A stretch of DNA of 64,000 nucleotides from Enoplosus armatus (GCF_043641665.1 NC_092198.1:3384501-3448500); one strand, 5' to 3'; shown: positions 22,690 through 34,800, counted from the first letter of the stretch. Numbers and translations are program-made. Notes: generated by a model from the sequence alone, not told the origin.

Positions 22690-23036
22690 TGGGATACGTC
22701 AACGTTGCCGCCATGTTGGACAGGGGCAAGACTGGTCTGTAAACATATACAATGAGGGAGCTGTGTTTTTTTTACTGGATAAAAAAGCACTAGAACGTTT
22801 ACATTTCTTTCACGACTCGTTTTTGTATTCAAAGGTTTATGATCTACGTGTAGTAGAGAAAAAAAGTTTTGTCTCCAGTTACTTGGAATCTCAACAGTTA
22901 GGCTATAATCACTGCTAGACGCTCAAGAGTGTGTATCAGCGTTAGGTTTACATTAACTGAATTTACTTGTATTTGTTTGCAGACCAGTCTCTAATATGGC
23001 GGCGGCGCTGACGCTCTCAGACTTGACAAAGCCCCT
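22690..23036. mobile_element. Inverted-repeat element with long imperfect arms
   Basis: The left arm (about 22696-22747) contains ACGTCAACGTTGCCGCCATG and AAGACTGGTCTGTAAACA. The right arm (about 22974-23035) reads TGTTTGCAGACCAGTCTC and ATATGGCGGCGGCGCTGACG, the imperfect reverse complement, with some indels. The interior of roughly 225 bases has no coding capacity. This is consistent with a foldback MITE. The right arm mimics a splice acceptor followed by an ATG (TTTGCAG...ATGGCGGCGGCG), but the inverted copy shows it to be repeat DNA. Confidence 0.6.
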
Positions 23037-24364
23037 CCAGAGCCTCAGAAGACACACAACTGTTTTCACAGGTAGTACTGTTGACCATGTAAACTTAGCT
23101 TCGTTTGGTTGGGTTTCCCTTTAATATGATCCTATCTCGCTCCCCCTTGTTTTCTCTTACAATTTGGTGCAGCAAACCCCACTGTCCTTATAAAGGACAT
23201 TAATGTTTCATCTTATTACATCCTGTGAATATGTAAATGTGGACTAAATGGAAATAACAGAAAATGTAAATGACTAAAACGGTTGTGAGGCCGAGTGAGA
23301 AAAAACAAGGACTTTTGGCTCATAATGAAATAACGGGGGGAAATGGAGAAGCCCAGCGTGTGACTGGAGGGATATTTTCTTTAGATCACACATTTTTAGC
23401 AGGGTGTCATTTTGATTTATGGATGTCAAATACACATTAATAAGTTACGGGCTTTGGTGAGTTCGGGTTGCCAAGATCCCATCTTCCATATCCCGTGTCT
23501 TTCAACGGGAGATTTCAGCTCAATGGCTTTAATAACATGCATGAATGGATAGGCATTTTTTTAAAGATAGAAATCTGTTGCAGAGGGTTTTTTTTTCTTT
23601 TCTTCCCCCTCCTCTTTCTACTATTAGCAAGCAATCAATGGCCAATTGCCTTTTTAATGCCTTCTCCAGGATCTTGGTGAAAGTCAGACACACTTCAAGG
23701 TATCCATCCACCTTAACTTCCTCCATGGCTGCCCCTTCATTTCTGCTCAGAAGTGGGTACAAATAATAAAGATAATGTTCGCTGAGTAATGATTTCCCAT
23801 TTTCTCCTTACTTGTACCCCGTTATTAGTTAGATCAGTATGGCAGTGAAAATTAATTTTCTTTTCACTTAGAGGGGACATTACCATGATTAATTTCAGCA
23901 TGGAGTGGAGCAAACTGGAGGATTGCTGCAATATGAGGAGTGAAATCAATTTACTCTGATGTGAGAAGAGCCGGGGAATGTGGGGCATAAACAAGTATGA
24001 AATTACCCTCTCTGTCTTCTCCTCTAATAGGAAGTGAGCATCATTTTCGCAAAGGCCCTTTTGTGCTGGAAACGTGACCCTCTTTGGCCTTCATTGGGAT
24101 GAAAGGAACTTGGAAATGAAATTCTCTCTATCTATCAGCCATTATTTCAATATCACACACACCACTTGTGTGGCCGGCCGCAGGAAAATCAATTTATAGG
24201 CAAAGATAAAGACAGAAGAAAACAATTCAGTGCTGTTTCTGTTTGGTTTTCCACTGTTGCTTCTACGCATTTGCTGGCAATAAAAGATAAGTTACATTTT
24301 TCAACGATTCACCTGCTCCTGGCCTCGTGTGAGTTCATTACAACCTCCAGGTTTTGCCGCAAAC
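23037..24364. other. Single-copy-looking block, candidate conserved non-coding DNA
   Basis: No gene recognised. From about 23330 to 24180 the sequence has no microsatellite or recognised repeat and balanced composition. It holds many developmental-type AT cores, such as ATTAATTTC, AAATTAATTTTC, TTATTAGTTAG, GAAATCAATTTACTC and GTGAGCATCATTTTCGC. That texture is common in vertebrate conserved enhancers. Conservation is not shown and needs comparison. Small overlapping open frames on both strands show no domain. Confidence 0.4.
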
Positions 24365-24650
24365 TGATACTCGACACCCCAACATTGCACCCATATGTGA
24401 TAGTTGTTGAACGCGTTATTCCGAAAACCATGGGCATCAATCAGCTGCTATCACAGCCAACTCCTCTGGTTCCAGGCTCTCCACCAGATGTTGGAAACTG
24501 GCTGCAGGGATTTGCTCCCATTGAGCCACAAGAGCATTAGTGAGGCTCAACACTGATGTGAGGTGATAAGGCTCACAGTCGAGTCGAGTTCCAGTTCATT
24601 CCAAAGGTTTTGGATGGGGTAAAGGCAACAATATCAGGACTCATATTAGA
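24365..24650 (-). pseudogene. Tc1/mariner transposase C-terminal fragment
   Basis: On the minus strand the translation near 24618-24590 reads PIQNLWNELELD, matching the NPIENLW block that follows the second catalytic Asp region in Tc1 transposases. An SPD lies just upstream in a shifted frame. Further along, in another frame, it reads TNALVAQWEQIPAASFQHLV and then ESL...AVIAA, the C-terminal helix region. Past that, toward 24370, the DNA resembles the 3' terminus of such elements. Frameshifts separate the blocks and the N-terminal two-thirds is absent, so it is dead. Confidence 0.7.
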
Positions 24651-25663
24651 CGAATGTGCGAAACCCCAGATTTTATGGTTTTATATTAAAAAATATTACT
24701 AATGTAGTCCCAAAACCAAATAGTGAAGATGAAGATTGTTAATCCTCATGGCGAAGTTGGAGTCCAGAGTCTGGACATCAAGGTTGAGAGATTGAACTGA
24801 GTCTGGTGATCCCTCACGCTCGCTCTGAGAGGCGTGAAGGCCGGAGAGGAGGCTCTGTCCTTGGTGCCCAGCTGTTACAGCCGGACACTGGAAGTCGTCT
24901 CACTTGACAGATCAGGATGGATGGCTGAAAGCTTTGTCTTCTCTTGGCATGCTGAGGATCTCTACTGCAAGTCCAATGAAGACAGATGAGCACTAACGCG
25001 GGATGATTTTTGGGGACGCTCGGAGCCATCCCTCAAGTGGACGGAGGCCGGAGGACCACCTGGGTGGACAGGCTGAATGTCCTTGGCCGCTGGGGCGACT
25101 CGAGCTCTTCGTCTCCAGGGAGGAGGGGGAAGGATGAGATGGGCTGCCAGAGTTTTTCATCAGTTGTACTGAGGCGGAGCACCGATGTATGACGGGAGCT
25201 TTCCTCTAACACTTGGTCCGGTGGATCAATAGTGACAGAGCTGGCAGGGCCAGGGAGGGGCTCTCATGAACGACAAGCTGCTCACACAGAACGGTGAGGT
25301 GGTGGGTCTTCCTCCCAGGTCCTCAGACGCCGGGGAGCAACTGAGGCTGTGATTACATATGGAACAGCACACAGCAACTCATCACTCCTCAGTGGGCTGA
25401 GCTACTTTCTGCAGGATGGGAAAACTTGAGAGCAGTCCCTCTCTTCTCTGATGTCTCCCTTGTTGTTGTTGTTGTCTGTTGTTCTTTTCTTAGAAATCTT
25501 AGTTTTGATTTTGTTTTGTTTTTTGACATCAAGCCGCTGGGTTCTGTAACACAGATAAGACTGATTATTCAGGAAGAGAAATACAGCTGTAACCAGAAGC
25601 AGAGAAGAAGTGGCGAGACTGTGTTGTTCAAATATATAATATTTTGATATTTTATTATCTTAA
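24651..25663. other. GC-rich non-coding stretch, no gene recognised
   Basis: From about 24790 to 25400 the DNA is GC-rich with scattered CpG. Open frames occur on both strands (24814-25029 minus, 25010-25192 plus) but I recognise no domain in either. It could be an old retroelement or a GC-rich single-copy patch. Confidence 0.45.
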
Positions 25664-26096
25664 CCCTTTCACGCATAGTGGTCACTACAGTGGACAGCTA
25701 TTCAAAAGCCGTTTTCTTGAATATGCATGGGTTTTAATGGTATAGTTGCACATCAACCACCACAGTGGACGCTAGTGCGTCATCCCATACACTGCCACCC
25801 ACTGGCCAGCCATTGTAAGCGCAACACAAATGTCTCAAAACCAAGATGGCCAACGGAAAGCCTGAAACGCTGAGCAGCTCGGAAACACCTTGCCAATCCT
25901 TCTATAGTAGGAAACCCTTGCAGGTAAATAAAATTTGGTAACATCAAGTAACAACTAAGGAGTAAAACAATTGTTAAAATTTCCATTTTATTCATTGGTG
26001 TGTTAAATACATATTTCTTCAGTTGAAAACTCAAACACATGCTGTCCACCCGAGTGGACATGTGAAGAAGGTTGTCATAATTCATGCATGAAAGGG
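25664..26096. mobile_element. Complete piggyBac-type MITE in TTAA sites
   Basis: The element is bounded by TTAA at 25660-25663 and 26097-26100. Its ends are CCCTTTCACGCAT and ATGCATGAAAGGG, inverted repeats of 13 bp with one mismatch that start with CCC as in piggyBac. Subterminal inverted motifs follow: GTGGTCACTACAGTGGACAG near 25678 and GCTGTCCACCCGAGTGGACA at 26041-26060, plus an internal CACCACAGTGGACG near 25759. These may be transposase-binding sites. At 433 bp, with only a non-descript 101-codon minus frame, it is non-autonomous. Confidence 0.8.
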
Positions 26097-28439
26097 TTAA
26101 ATTCTACTTTATTCAACTTCTGGTCTTCAGCATTATCTGTCAATAACTAGGTTTATATGAGAGCTCTAGTCCCTTTTACCGTCGAAAAGCTCTGGGCTAC
26201 ATAGGTACTATGTGGAGACCACGACAGCTTGGACTGCTCGTGTTTTCTCTCTTGCAAGTTTCAGAAGCCAGATGAGTTTGTTGATAGTGAAGGCAAATTA
26301 TCTAACAGAGTCTGGTGTTACTGAAGAGGAGATTTCTCCCACTGCACCATCGTCTCCATCTTCTATTTTCCTGTGAATAATTTATTGAATAATTTGCTCT
26401 ACTGCACTTTTATCTACTGTATTCAGTTCAGGACAACATATTACTATAATGTAATTCTTGTCTATTTAAAAAAAAAAAAAAGTATTTTACTTAAATTAAT
26501 TCTACTTTAACTGAGATTAATTACATTTTTAAAATGTTGGATTAAATAAAATAATGGATTCCACTTTGAGTTTCCTCTTTTTATATTCCATTTTCACACA
26601 GTTGTACTTTATGCTGCAGACGAAGCTGAGCCCCAAAACACACAGAGTCCCACTGGAAGTAATTTATTGCATTTTGTTTTATATCTTTTGTAATCGTGTG
26701 TGTGAACACAGTGTTCAGACATCATTCTATCAAGCTTAAACACTTAACCATAAAACTTTAAATTAATTAAATGCACTCACATTGTCCCCTGCGACTGTCA
26801 CCAGACAGTAACTTAACAGTATGACCGGTCGGAGCTGAGGGACAGTGCTCAGTCGGTCATCATGTCTGGTGGGGCAGCGCTGCTATCTGATTGCTCACTC
26901 ACTGCTGGATAGTGAACTGCTAACCTGGCAGAGCGCACTTGAACCTTGACACAGACGGAGTGAACACAGCGCAGCTTTGAGGATCAGCAAGCCTATTTAA
27001 ACTTGCTGACTTGTATCATTTTTACTGGAATGCCGTGAAAGGCTGTAATAAATCAATTAGATTAAAAGAAACATATCCGTCATGTTCATTTAATAGCATA
27101 TTGGACACTGTTAGTGTTCGACGAGGGTGTCATAACATGGATTGATAGAGCTGAAACACATTCAGGGGGATTGATGGGGTTTCATTTGATTTCATTACTC
27201 TGGATCAGCGTTCAAAAGGCCAAATTATGTGCAAGCACAAGTCACAAGTCATCTTTCAAGTGGGCTGACTTCAAGCCAGCTCATCCTCTTTCTGTGGTGC
27301 GTAAGCATGACGGACAATTAAGTTGATAGATTCTGAGATTAGAGGAGGGTTTGTCTGATGGAGCGCAGCATGGAGTTTGAGTGTTTCTCTGTAAAGATCC
27401 ATACAGTCAGAGTGCATACAGATGTGGCCACTGCATTGAACTTATAACACTGAAGGTTTTGAGTCCTTTTCTACTTTTCTGCTTCTGTGGGCCACTGAGT
27501 TGTACACAATTAATGCAGGATAGTCATTCCTGGGATGATATATTTCTTTCTTTCTTATTTTTTCCTGTAATGCATTGCTTTTTGACACTTTTAAGGTGAG
27601 TAGATTTTAGCATCATTACATATTTAGGAGACTAGACTTATGGAGACTAGAAAAACAGAAGATGGGGCAGGCAGAAAAGTGCAGAAAGACCTGGAGCTCC
27701 TGTTAAGTTTTGAGAGGGCTGAGGTGGTAACACTCACAGGCACACTGTGTACGTTACTTACAGCTAACATTGGAAAAATTGGTACATTGGATGTTTGGGG
27801 CAAATAACTTCAACTTTGACCAATGCAATAGGGCCCATTTTAAAAACTTCAAATCAGCTCAGATGTAGCAACAATCTCACTGAAAGAGGGCGAAACCACA
27901 GAAACAATCATGTGCTCACTGTCACAAATAGGTGGATGCTGACTGAGTTATTCACCTTGAATAATAACTGTGCTTATATAGGCCTACTTCTGTACAGTTC
28001 AAGTTAAGATAGTCAGAAACAGAGCATCATAGCATAATGAAATGCATTTGAGCAGTGATTCACATGCTTGACTTAGAAAAACAACTATGAATACTTGAAC
28101 TGAATGAAATTATTAGAATCAGTAAAAGTAATTTGTAATTTCCATCCCCACTTGGTGGTGTGTTCAAGAACACTCCATCATCTGATGTTTCTGGGCATTG
28201 CACTGATGAACTACACTGGTGAAAAAATGTATTCATAATAAATTGTAAATGGATGATATGAATTTGGAAATTTCCTGAATTAAAGATGCTGCTGTTGGTG
28301 TTTCATGCCTGACCAACAACTTTAGATATCACGGCTCTCTTGAGAGCACTGACAGGCTGAGTTTTCTGCAAACTCTGCAATCACAACTGCATCAGGATTA
28401 GAATCAGTAACAGGAGTGTTGCCAAGAAGGTTTTCACTA
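26097..28439. other. Non-coding stretch, no gene recognised
   Basis: Contains an A run at about 26467-26481 and AT-rich sequence to 26780. Near 26800-26880 two GTCTGGTG/CACCAGAC motifs form a loose inverted pair. Otherwise nothing was recognised. Confidence 0.5.
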
Positions 28440-28720
28440 CTGCAAAAGTAAAAGTCGGGAGGGACGGCAGACGGCAACAGCCTGCCTTTGTCCTTAGCCG
28501 TAGCAGCAGCGTACAGGATGGTGATGGAGGAGGTGAGGATGGACTCAATGATGCACCATCATTGAGCCCCAAGTTGTTTTTTGTCCGCACCAGATAGTAA
28601 ACCTCTCAACTGTAAGTGGATTCCCCACCAGAGATGAACCCAAAGAGGATGGTGTCATCTGCAAACTTCATGAGCTTGACGGACTGATGGACCAGTTCCC
28701 CTCATCGGTTCCCCTCAAGG
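28440..28720 (-). pseudogene. LINE reverse transcriptase fragment, internally deleted
   Basis: On the minus strand, around 28680-28640, the translation reads KLMKFADDTILFGFISGG, with the catalytic FADD codons at 28654-28665. Some 90 bases downstream it reads IESILTSSITILYAAATAKD, a motif near the C-terminus of teleost non-LTR reverse transcriptases. In an intact element these motifs are well over 100 residues apart, so an internal deletion has joined them. A stop follows the FADD block (after STYS). The element type (L2/Rex-like) is inferred from these two motifs. Confidence 0.7.
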
Positions 28721-30332
28721 TTTTGGTTTCCCTTGATAATGTTAATAATAATATAATGTTGACAAAAAATAAAGGCAACTCATCGTTCACTGGGATGGAT
28801 TATCTCAAATTTCATGTCTTTGCAAATTTACATTCGTAGCAGATTTAGTTATATGAAGAATCAATGACAGTCTGAAAGGTGTGAAATTAACCTCCAACTT
28901 TAAGCAGGTTTTCAGCAGTAATGTAACCATGACAAGCCAAATCTACAGGACAAACATCAATAGATAAATCTGCACATTTCTCTGAATCTCGGAACAGAGA
29001 ACTCAACAAATACAAGGTGACCCTGTATACAGTCTGCATAACTGAATGCAGGTATTTATTTCTGCTGTCTTTGTTAGTCACTGTTCACTGCAATGCTAAG
29101 TATGTAATTCATCTGAAAATTATCTACAGAGGAGTTAAGGATAGAAATTAATTATAGGCATGAGTTGCTTCAGCATTGCTTGATGTCATGTTTGGTGCAT
29201 CACGTTCCACACCAGCAGGCCCTGTCAGTTGCCTCTCAAGAGTTATTGGCGTCTAACAATATTAGAGAGAAATACGACTCAGGAAATTGGTAGAGGGGCA
29301 ACAGAGCATGACAATCAAGATCCATTTCCCTTCACTGTGGCCTTGTATACCAAGTAGCCACACCGCCGCCTGGTGAGTCCAGTCATGACCTCGTTTAACC
29401 TCTTTCTCAAAATGGAAAAGTACAAATCAAAGAAGCATAAAACGTATGACGTAAGTATGACTGCAAAATGTAACCGCAATAAAAAAAAATGCACCAAAGA
29501 TAGCAACAGTCACTCTGCATCTGCTCAACATGTCTTTCAAGTTTAGTCCAGTTGACCCATTTCCATAATTCATGAGTTTATTTACATATAATTAGCAAAT
29601 AGACTGAGATATGTCAGGCTTTAATTGCTAACGGGGCTGAAAGGTCAGTTCAGTCAAGAGCCGACAGCGTGTGACAGCCAATGAGCAAACAGGGAGTGTG
29701 GAAATAACAGTGGGTCTAGATGTCCTCTCTTTGAGCTGCTGTCATCAGGAGAAACATTTAACAAGAGTGAGTGGCAAGGTGCTTCATTAGGGCAAAAATT
29801 AATCCCCATTTTTCTTTGTTTTTACACGATGCACGCGATAAATGTATAAGAAGTGTGAATGTATTCATGTAGCTTACTCACAGTCAAGATAATCAGCGAC
29901 GTCAGTTAATGAAAAGATGAAGAGAAGATTATAGTGCCAAGTGTCTTAAAAAGAACTGTAGTTCACTTTGCAAGTAAAATATCACAATGACTACCTGAAA
30001 ATCCGAATAGATTTCAGTGAATGTCACTTAAGTACAACCCCAAAATGGGGGACAAAAAGGGGCACTCTGGCAACTTAGTTTTGCATTTCTATATGGTTGG
30101 TACGTGGACTCACAAGGAGCAGATTTAGCTCCAAAAACTGATTGGGGCCCAGATCTGGCCCTTTAGATATCCTGAATATTGGAGATATATGAGATTTTTC
30201 ATCTGTACTGGTCCCAAGTATGAAGAACACACACACACATACTGTAGTTTGTTTTGATTCAATCCGACATACACTGTCCTGCTGAAATACTGCAGAAATA
30301 CTATACTATGTGTACTATATATGATTCATCCG
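28721..30332. other. Non-coding stretch, no gene recognised
   Basis: AT-rich, no familiar repeat or gene identified. A short CA run lies at about 30228-30239. Confidence 0.5.
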
Positions 30333-30390
30333 CCGCTGAAAATAGTCCCCAACAAATGCACTTTTTCCTGCTGTTTGAGTAATGTTTGAT
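30333..30390 (+). repeat. Dispersed repeat matching 21081-21230 in inverse
   Basis: It reads CCGCTGAAAATAGTCCCCAA then CAAATGCACTTTTTCCTGCT and GTTTGAGTAATG. See the inverted partner at 21.1 kb. Confidence 0.55.
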
Positions 30391-31549
30391 GAATACTGCT
30401 GTCTTTATTTGCTGTTTTAGAAAATTACTTTTTAATATGAAAGCAAAAGAGCACAAATAAAAATCAAATAAGGCTCACAGGATTGTCATTTCTATTCACA
30501 GGATACTGCACTACATGACAGTACAGTAGGATGTCCTTCTCACACAGGCTGTAAAGCACTGCGAGGGCTCGTCAAGGACACAGACGCTCCATTCAGCCTT
30601 GTTATGTCGGAGTCAGAAAATGGCTGTGATCCCTCCGATGGCTGGGTGAGTGCTGGAATATCCACTTAAGGCTAAGCCAATCTCTTCCTTTTGCATATCG
30701 CTGAAACATCACTTAACATTTCACCTCAACACTTCAACTTCTCAGTGTTATAAAAGTGACACATATTACCTACTAAAGGAAATGGGAGCATGAAATGGCC
30801 CATAAATCGTAACAAGCACTGCTCTCTCCGGAAACATGCTGATGAGTTCTCCAACTTGGGTCTAAATATTATGACTCGGTGAGGATGTGTGTGAACTGCA
30901 GGCAATCAACCAAAGTGCAGATCGTCAACTATTTTACAAACCAGATATTGTCATGTTGTGATCGGAGCGTCAGAGAACCTTTTTATCTTCTTGAAAAGGG
31001 TTCGGGTTAGGGTCAGAGCTAGGGTTACAGTTAGGGCTAGGCCAAAAGATTCTTTGAAGACTTCCCTCTGGCTTTGCATTTTAAGTAGGGACTCGAAGGC
31101 AGGGCACAGGCCATCACATGTCACTCAAAACCGTCCCCCCAATGTGGACCACCATAGGATAAAGCAGAGAAAGGAGATATGAAGAGGAAGAATAGCCCAA
31201 AAGTATAAGAAAGAAGGATGCTCAAGAAAGCAAAAAGAAACGACTAAAGAGGAAAGATAAGGGCGAGGCCAGGTGAGAGGAAGAAGGGGTTCACTGTTGG
31301 GCAAGGAGGCCATAGGCAGAAGCAAATGAAATGAACTTTTGAACAGTCAAAAGTAGAGACAGGTGTGCAGGGAGGCTCTAAACCCCTCACCCAAGCCAGG
31401 AAGAACCAGGCTACTGTTGGTAACAAACCATTATCAAGCTAAGTCAGCTATGAAACTGAACAAGATAAAAATCCAACAAAGGTAGACAAGACATGAACAG
31501 GCAGGAAATTAGCATACTAAAAGAATTACATTGATAAGCTCAGGGAAAC
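30391..31549. other. Non-coding stretch with degenerate TTAGGG motif
   Basis: Contains the telomere-like patch at 30997-31041. The rest (31100-31400) is purine-rich on the plus strand. No gene was recognised. Confidence 0.5.
30997..31041 (+). repeat. Degenerate TTAGGG-like tandem patch
   Basis: GGGTTCGGGTTAGGGT, then AGCTAGGGTTACAGTTAGGG and CTAGG. Two exact TTAGGG and several one-off units in 45 bases. Too short and degenerate for a true telomere. Such patches are common inside teleost dispersed repeats. Confidence 0.6.
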
Positions 31550-31845
31550 ATCGTGATTAGGGTTAAAAATGACTCCTATGTTAAGGTTTGGGGCATAGTT
31601 ACAGTAACAAACATGCGGTTAATGTTAGGGAACAATCGGGGTCAAAAGGAAACAAACAGCAGCCTCCCGTATCAAATTCAGATGCTTTGTTGACCTCCTC
31701 GCTATGCAGACTTCTGCCTTTACTCCCATCACAATTACTATGGCCACTAGAGGGCACTTCACGTGGACATAAACGTGTCGTTTTGGGGCACTTGCTGAAA
31801 TGACTAATGCTGTCGTTCTTGTAGGGAGGACAGTCTCCGGGTCAT
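31550..31845 (+). repeat. Possible teleost dispersed repeat (GGCCACTAGAGGGCAC type)
   Basis: Blocks such as ATTAGGGTTAAAAATG, TTGTTGACCTCCTCGCTATG, ATGGCCACTAGAGGGCACTT and TTTTGGGGCACTTGCTG followed by ATGACTAATGCTGTCG are reminiscent of a dispersed repeat I know from percomorphs. Boundaries and class are uncertain. Confidence 0.4.
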
Positions 31846-34800
31846 AGTAAACCTGAGGATGGGTGTTAGGGGGGTTTTATCTTCCTGAAAATTCATACTC
31901 AAAACACAAAAAAAAAATCTTCAAATTAGAGAAATATAGAACAATACACAGCTGGAAGTCTTCATCTTTGAAACACACATCTACCCATGAACCAGTTCGC
32001 CCTACTTTTCCTTTCTCTTGCATTACAGTTATCAAAGAGCAAATGAATTCGGGAGAATGAAAGAATGGATTTGCAGGAAAATGAGAATCAATGATAACGA
32101 TAGAACAGCAGAGGGTAATTGAGTCCAATCTACAGCAGGCTGGATTAATTAAGGGGCAGGGGAGAGGACCTATAGATTCAGCTCCCAAAGTTCTTTCTAA
32201 TTGGACAACAAGATTGGTAATGATCGCGACATTGTGTCGGCTGTTTGTGTCTGTTTACAGAAATAAATTAAAAAGGGAGCAACGCGTAGACACTTTCAGA
32301 AAGGTTTCATGAATTTTCGGGTAGTTTTGAGATAGGTGGAACTTATGAATAAAGGAAAACTTTAACTGATACTTCCACAATGTTTGCCCATTCAAATAAT
32401 ACTTACTCAGGAAGTTACATAACAGCATACAGTAGTTCCTTCTGTGTTTAACTTATCTTTTAATTAGAATGAAGAGCAGAGACCAAGTGATATAGCAGTT
32501 TGCAAAAACAAATTAAGCAAAAATGTATTTGCTTTTAAGATAAGTGAATTGTCATTTTTCTGATTTTGCATTCTTGCTGTAGCACAACCCATACGTGATT
32601 AACAGATACAAATAACAAGCATCTGTAGGCGAGCAACACGGCAATAATTAACGTTGTATGTTTGAAGGGCAAACAGTGCAGATGGATCATAACAGAGTGT
32701 GGGACTTAGAAGGTGGGCGGGCAGGTAAACAGCTGGTGCAGAGAGTGAAACAGGGACAAATAAGCTCAAATGTCTTTGGGACGCCATCCAAAAACTCAGT
32801 GCTTGTGCAAAGAACAATAACACATGAAAGATACAGGTCTTGATGAGCAGGTTCACATGAACACCCATGGCTTTTATTCTTGCTGGATGTGCAGTGCAAA
32901 TGATGCCTTTGCATAAAAACAATGCAAACGCCATTTCCCACACATAAACAGGTATTCATAGAAATTTGCAGTGAGAATGAACCTGTACTTCAGACCAACA
33001 TACACGAGGTTCTCTAGAGCCAGCCACAGGTGATATGATGAGGTGGAAATGAAATATAAGGTGCGGCAGGCAGAAGTATCAGTATGCAAATGTATGATTA
33101 AGAGTGTGTCGACAAGTATTTATGGCTGGAAATCAGGCTTTCTCCTGTGTGTCCAGTTCCACAATGATCGAATGAATGATTTATAACACAGAACCGTGCG
33201 TATGCACAGCTCTATAAATCTATCAAAGCGAGCGAACACGTAGTTTTAGTGGTGAATCTAGATAATGTATCACACGGGTGAGGGAGGCAGCAGGATGATT
33301 TCAACAGTTTAGTGTTGAAGCGAGGGCATTTCCCACAGTCGAGGACAGTCTCTTGCCCCCTTTCGACACCTGGCATTATTTCTGATCTCTGAAGGAATAA
33401 ACACATGTAATAGTGTAATAGTGTTTCCACCAGCAACAGCAGTTTGTTTAGACTACGTAAGAAGAAGCATCGCTGGCTAGTCAGTAAAAGACAGACAAGG
33501 AGCACCTCCTCCTACACGCACTCAACCTTAATGAATGGGAAATCCAAGGGAAAAGATGTTACAGCAGAGAACCCTGTTTGACTGCCAACAGATCCTGGAA
33601 GGTGTAGTGCAGAAACACCACAGCAAGTGCTTCAGAACAAAGAGAATATAAGGGACTGTGACTTTTTTTCAGACCCAGTCAGTGTATTATCGCTGTCATT
33701 CGAGTCTGATGTATGGATGAAACATTGTGCAGCTCCCTAAAATGTCAGCGTTAAACAAAGAGGTGACTCTGATGGCAGGAAATAAACCTCGGGGGTCAGT
33801 GGCTCACCGCAGAGACAGCCTCTCTGTCTGTTCTGCTGCTGTGTAAACTCCAGCAGCTGCAGGAGGAGATGGATCCACATGGCCCGCAGTCTCGGAGGAA
33901 GCCCTCATTGCCATGGAGCTCAGCCTCTCTGAGACACCTGATCTGAATCCAATCACGGCAGCCGTCTGTGTGTGCTCTTTGCAAACACCAGCCGCCCAGG
34001 AGACTGGCTGCTGCTGGCCTCTCTGTCCACACGAATGCAATGCAGATCCATCTCGTCTTTCTGCTGCCAGCCTCCTCCCACACCTGAATGACACACTGCC
34101 ATGTTACTATAGCAGTTATCAGAGCGCTGATGCGTATGGTCTGTGCAGTCCCGAATTCGTGCCTTCTGAGTAATGGAAGGACTTTTAGTCGAGTTATCTA
34201 CATTAACCTTACAGCCTGCTTTGTTTTACAGTGCAACACAAGAAGCTCAGTCACGTTTGCTCACCAAGAATATAATAGAAAACGCCACCAAGCATCAGTA
34301 GCATCAAACACAGCTTACTGGTTAAACCAGTGTATTTACTTTAAATTAGTAGTAGTAATTAGTGCTTTAGATAATAAGGCTGATTCCAGCGTTATGTCTC
34401 TGCTGCCAGCAGCCAGTTCGGTTAGCATGGCAGAAAGACTGGAAGGACGTGGGGGAAACAGCTAGCCTGGATCTGTGTAGTCTCCCACAGCTCCACACTT
34501 CGGAGAAAGCTCTGGCTTGTTTGTATTTCTTTAAACCAATTACAATCGTCCTGGGCAGAGCCAAACCCGGGATGCAGCGATGGTGCCCTTGCGAAACGGT
34601 AAAATGCCTGACACAGATAGTGGCAGGGGAGCAGAATGCTGACTGAAACAGTCAGACTTAGACCAGCAGCCTACATGTGGTGAGTCAAACTCTGTCCAAA
34701 GGTAACAAAATCTGAGCGACCAACACTTCCACAGCTCAGTAATCAACATGTTATATTTCAGTTAGTTTAATCTGTTCACAAACTGAAGTGTGCAAATGAC

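Noticed and set aside
22987..23071. First coding exon starting ATGGCGGCGGCG
   Set aside because: The same sequence is the inverse of an arm at 22.7 kb, which marks it as a foldback repeat.
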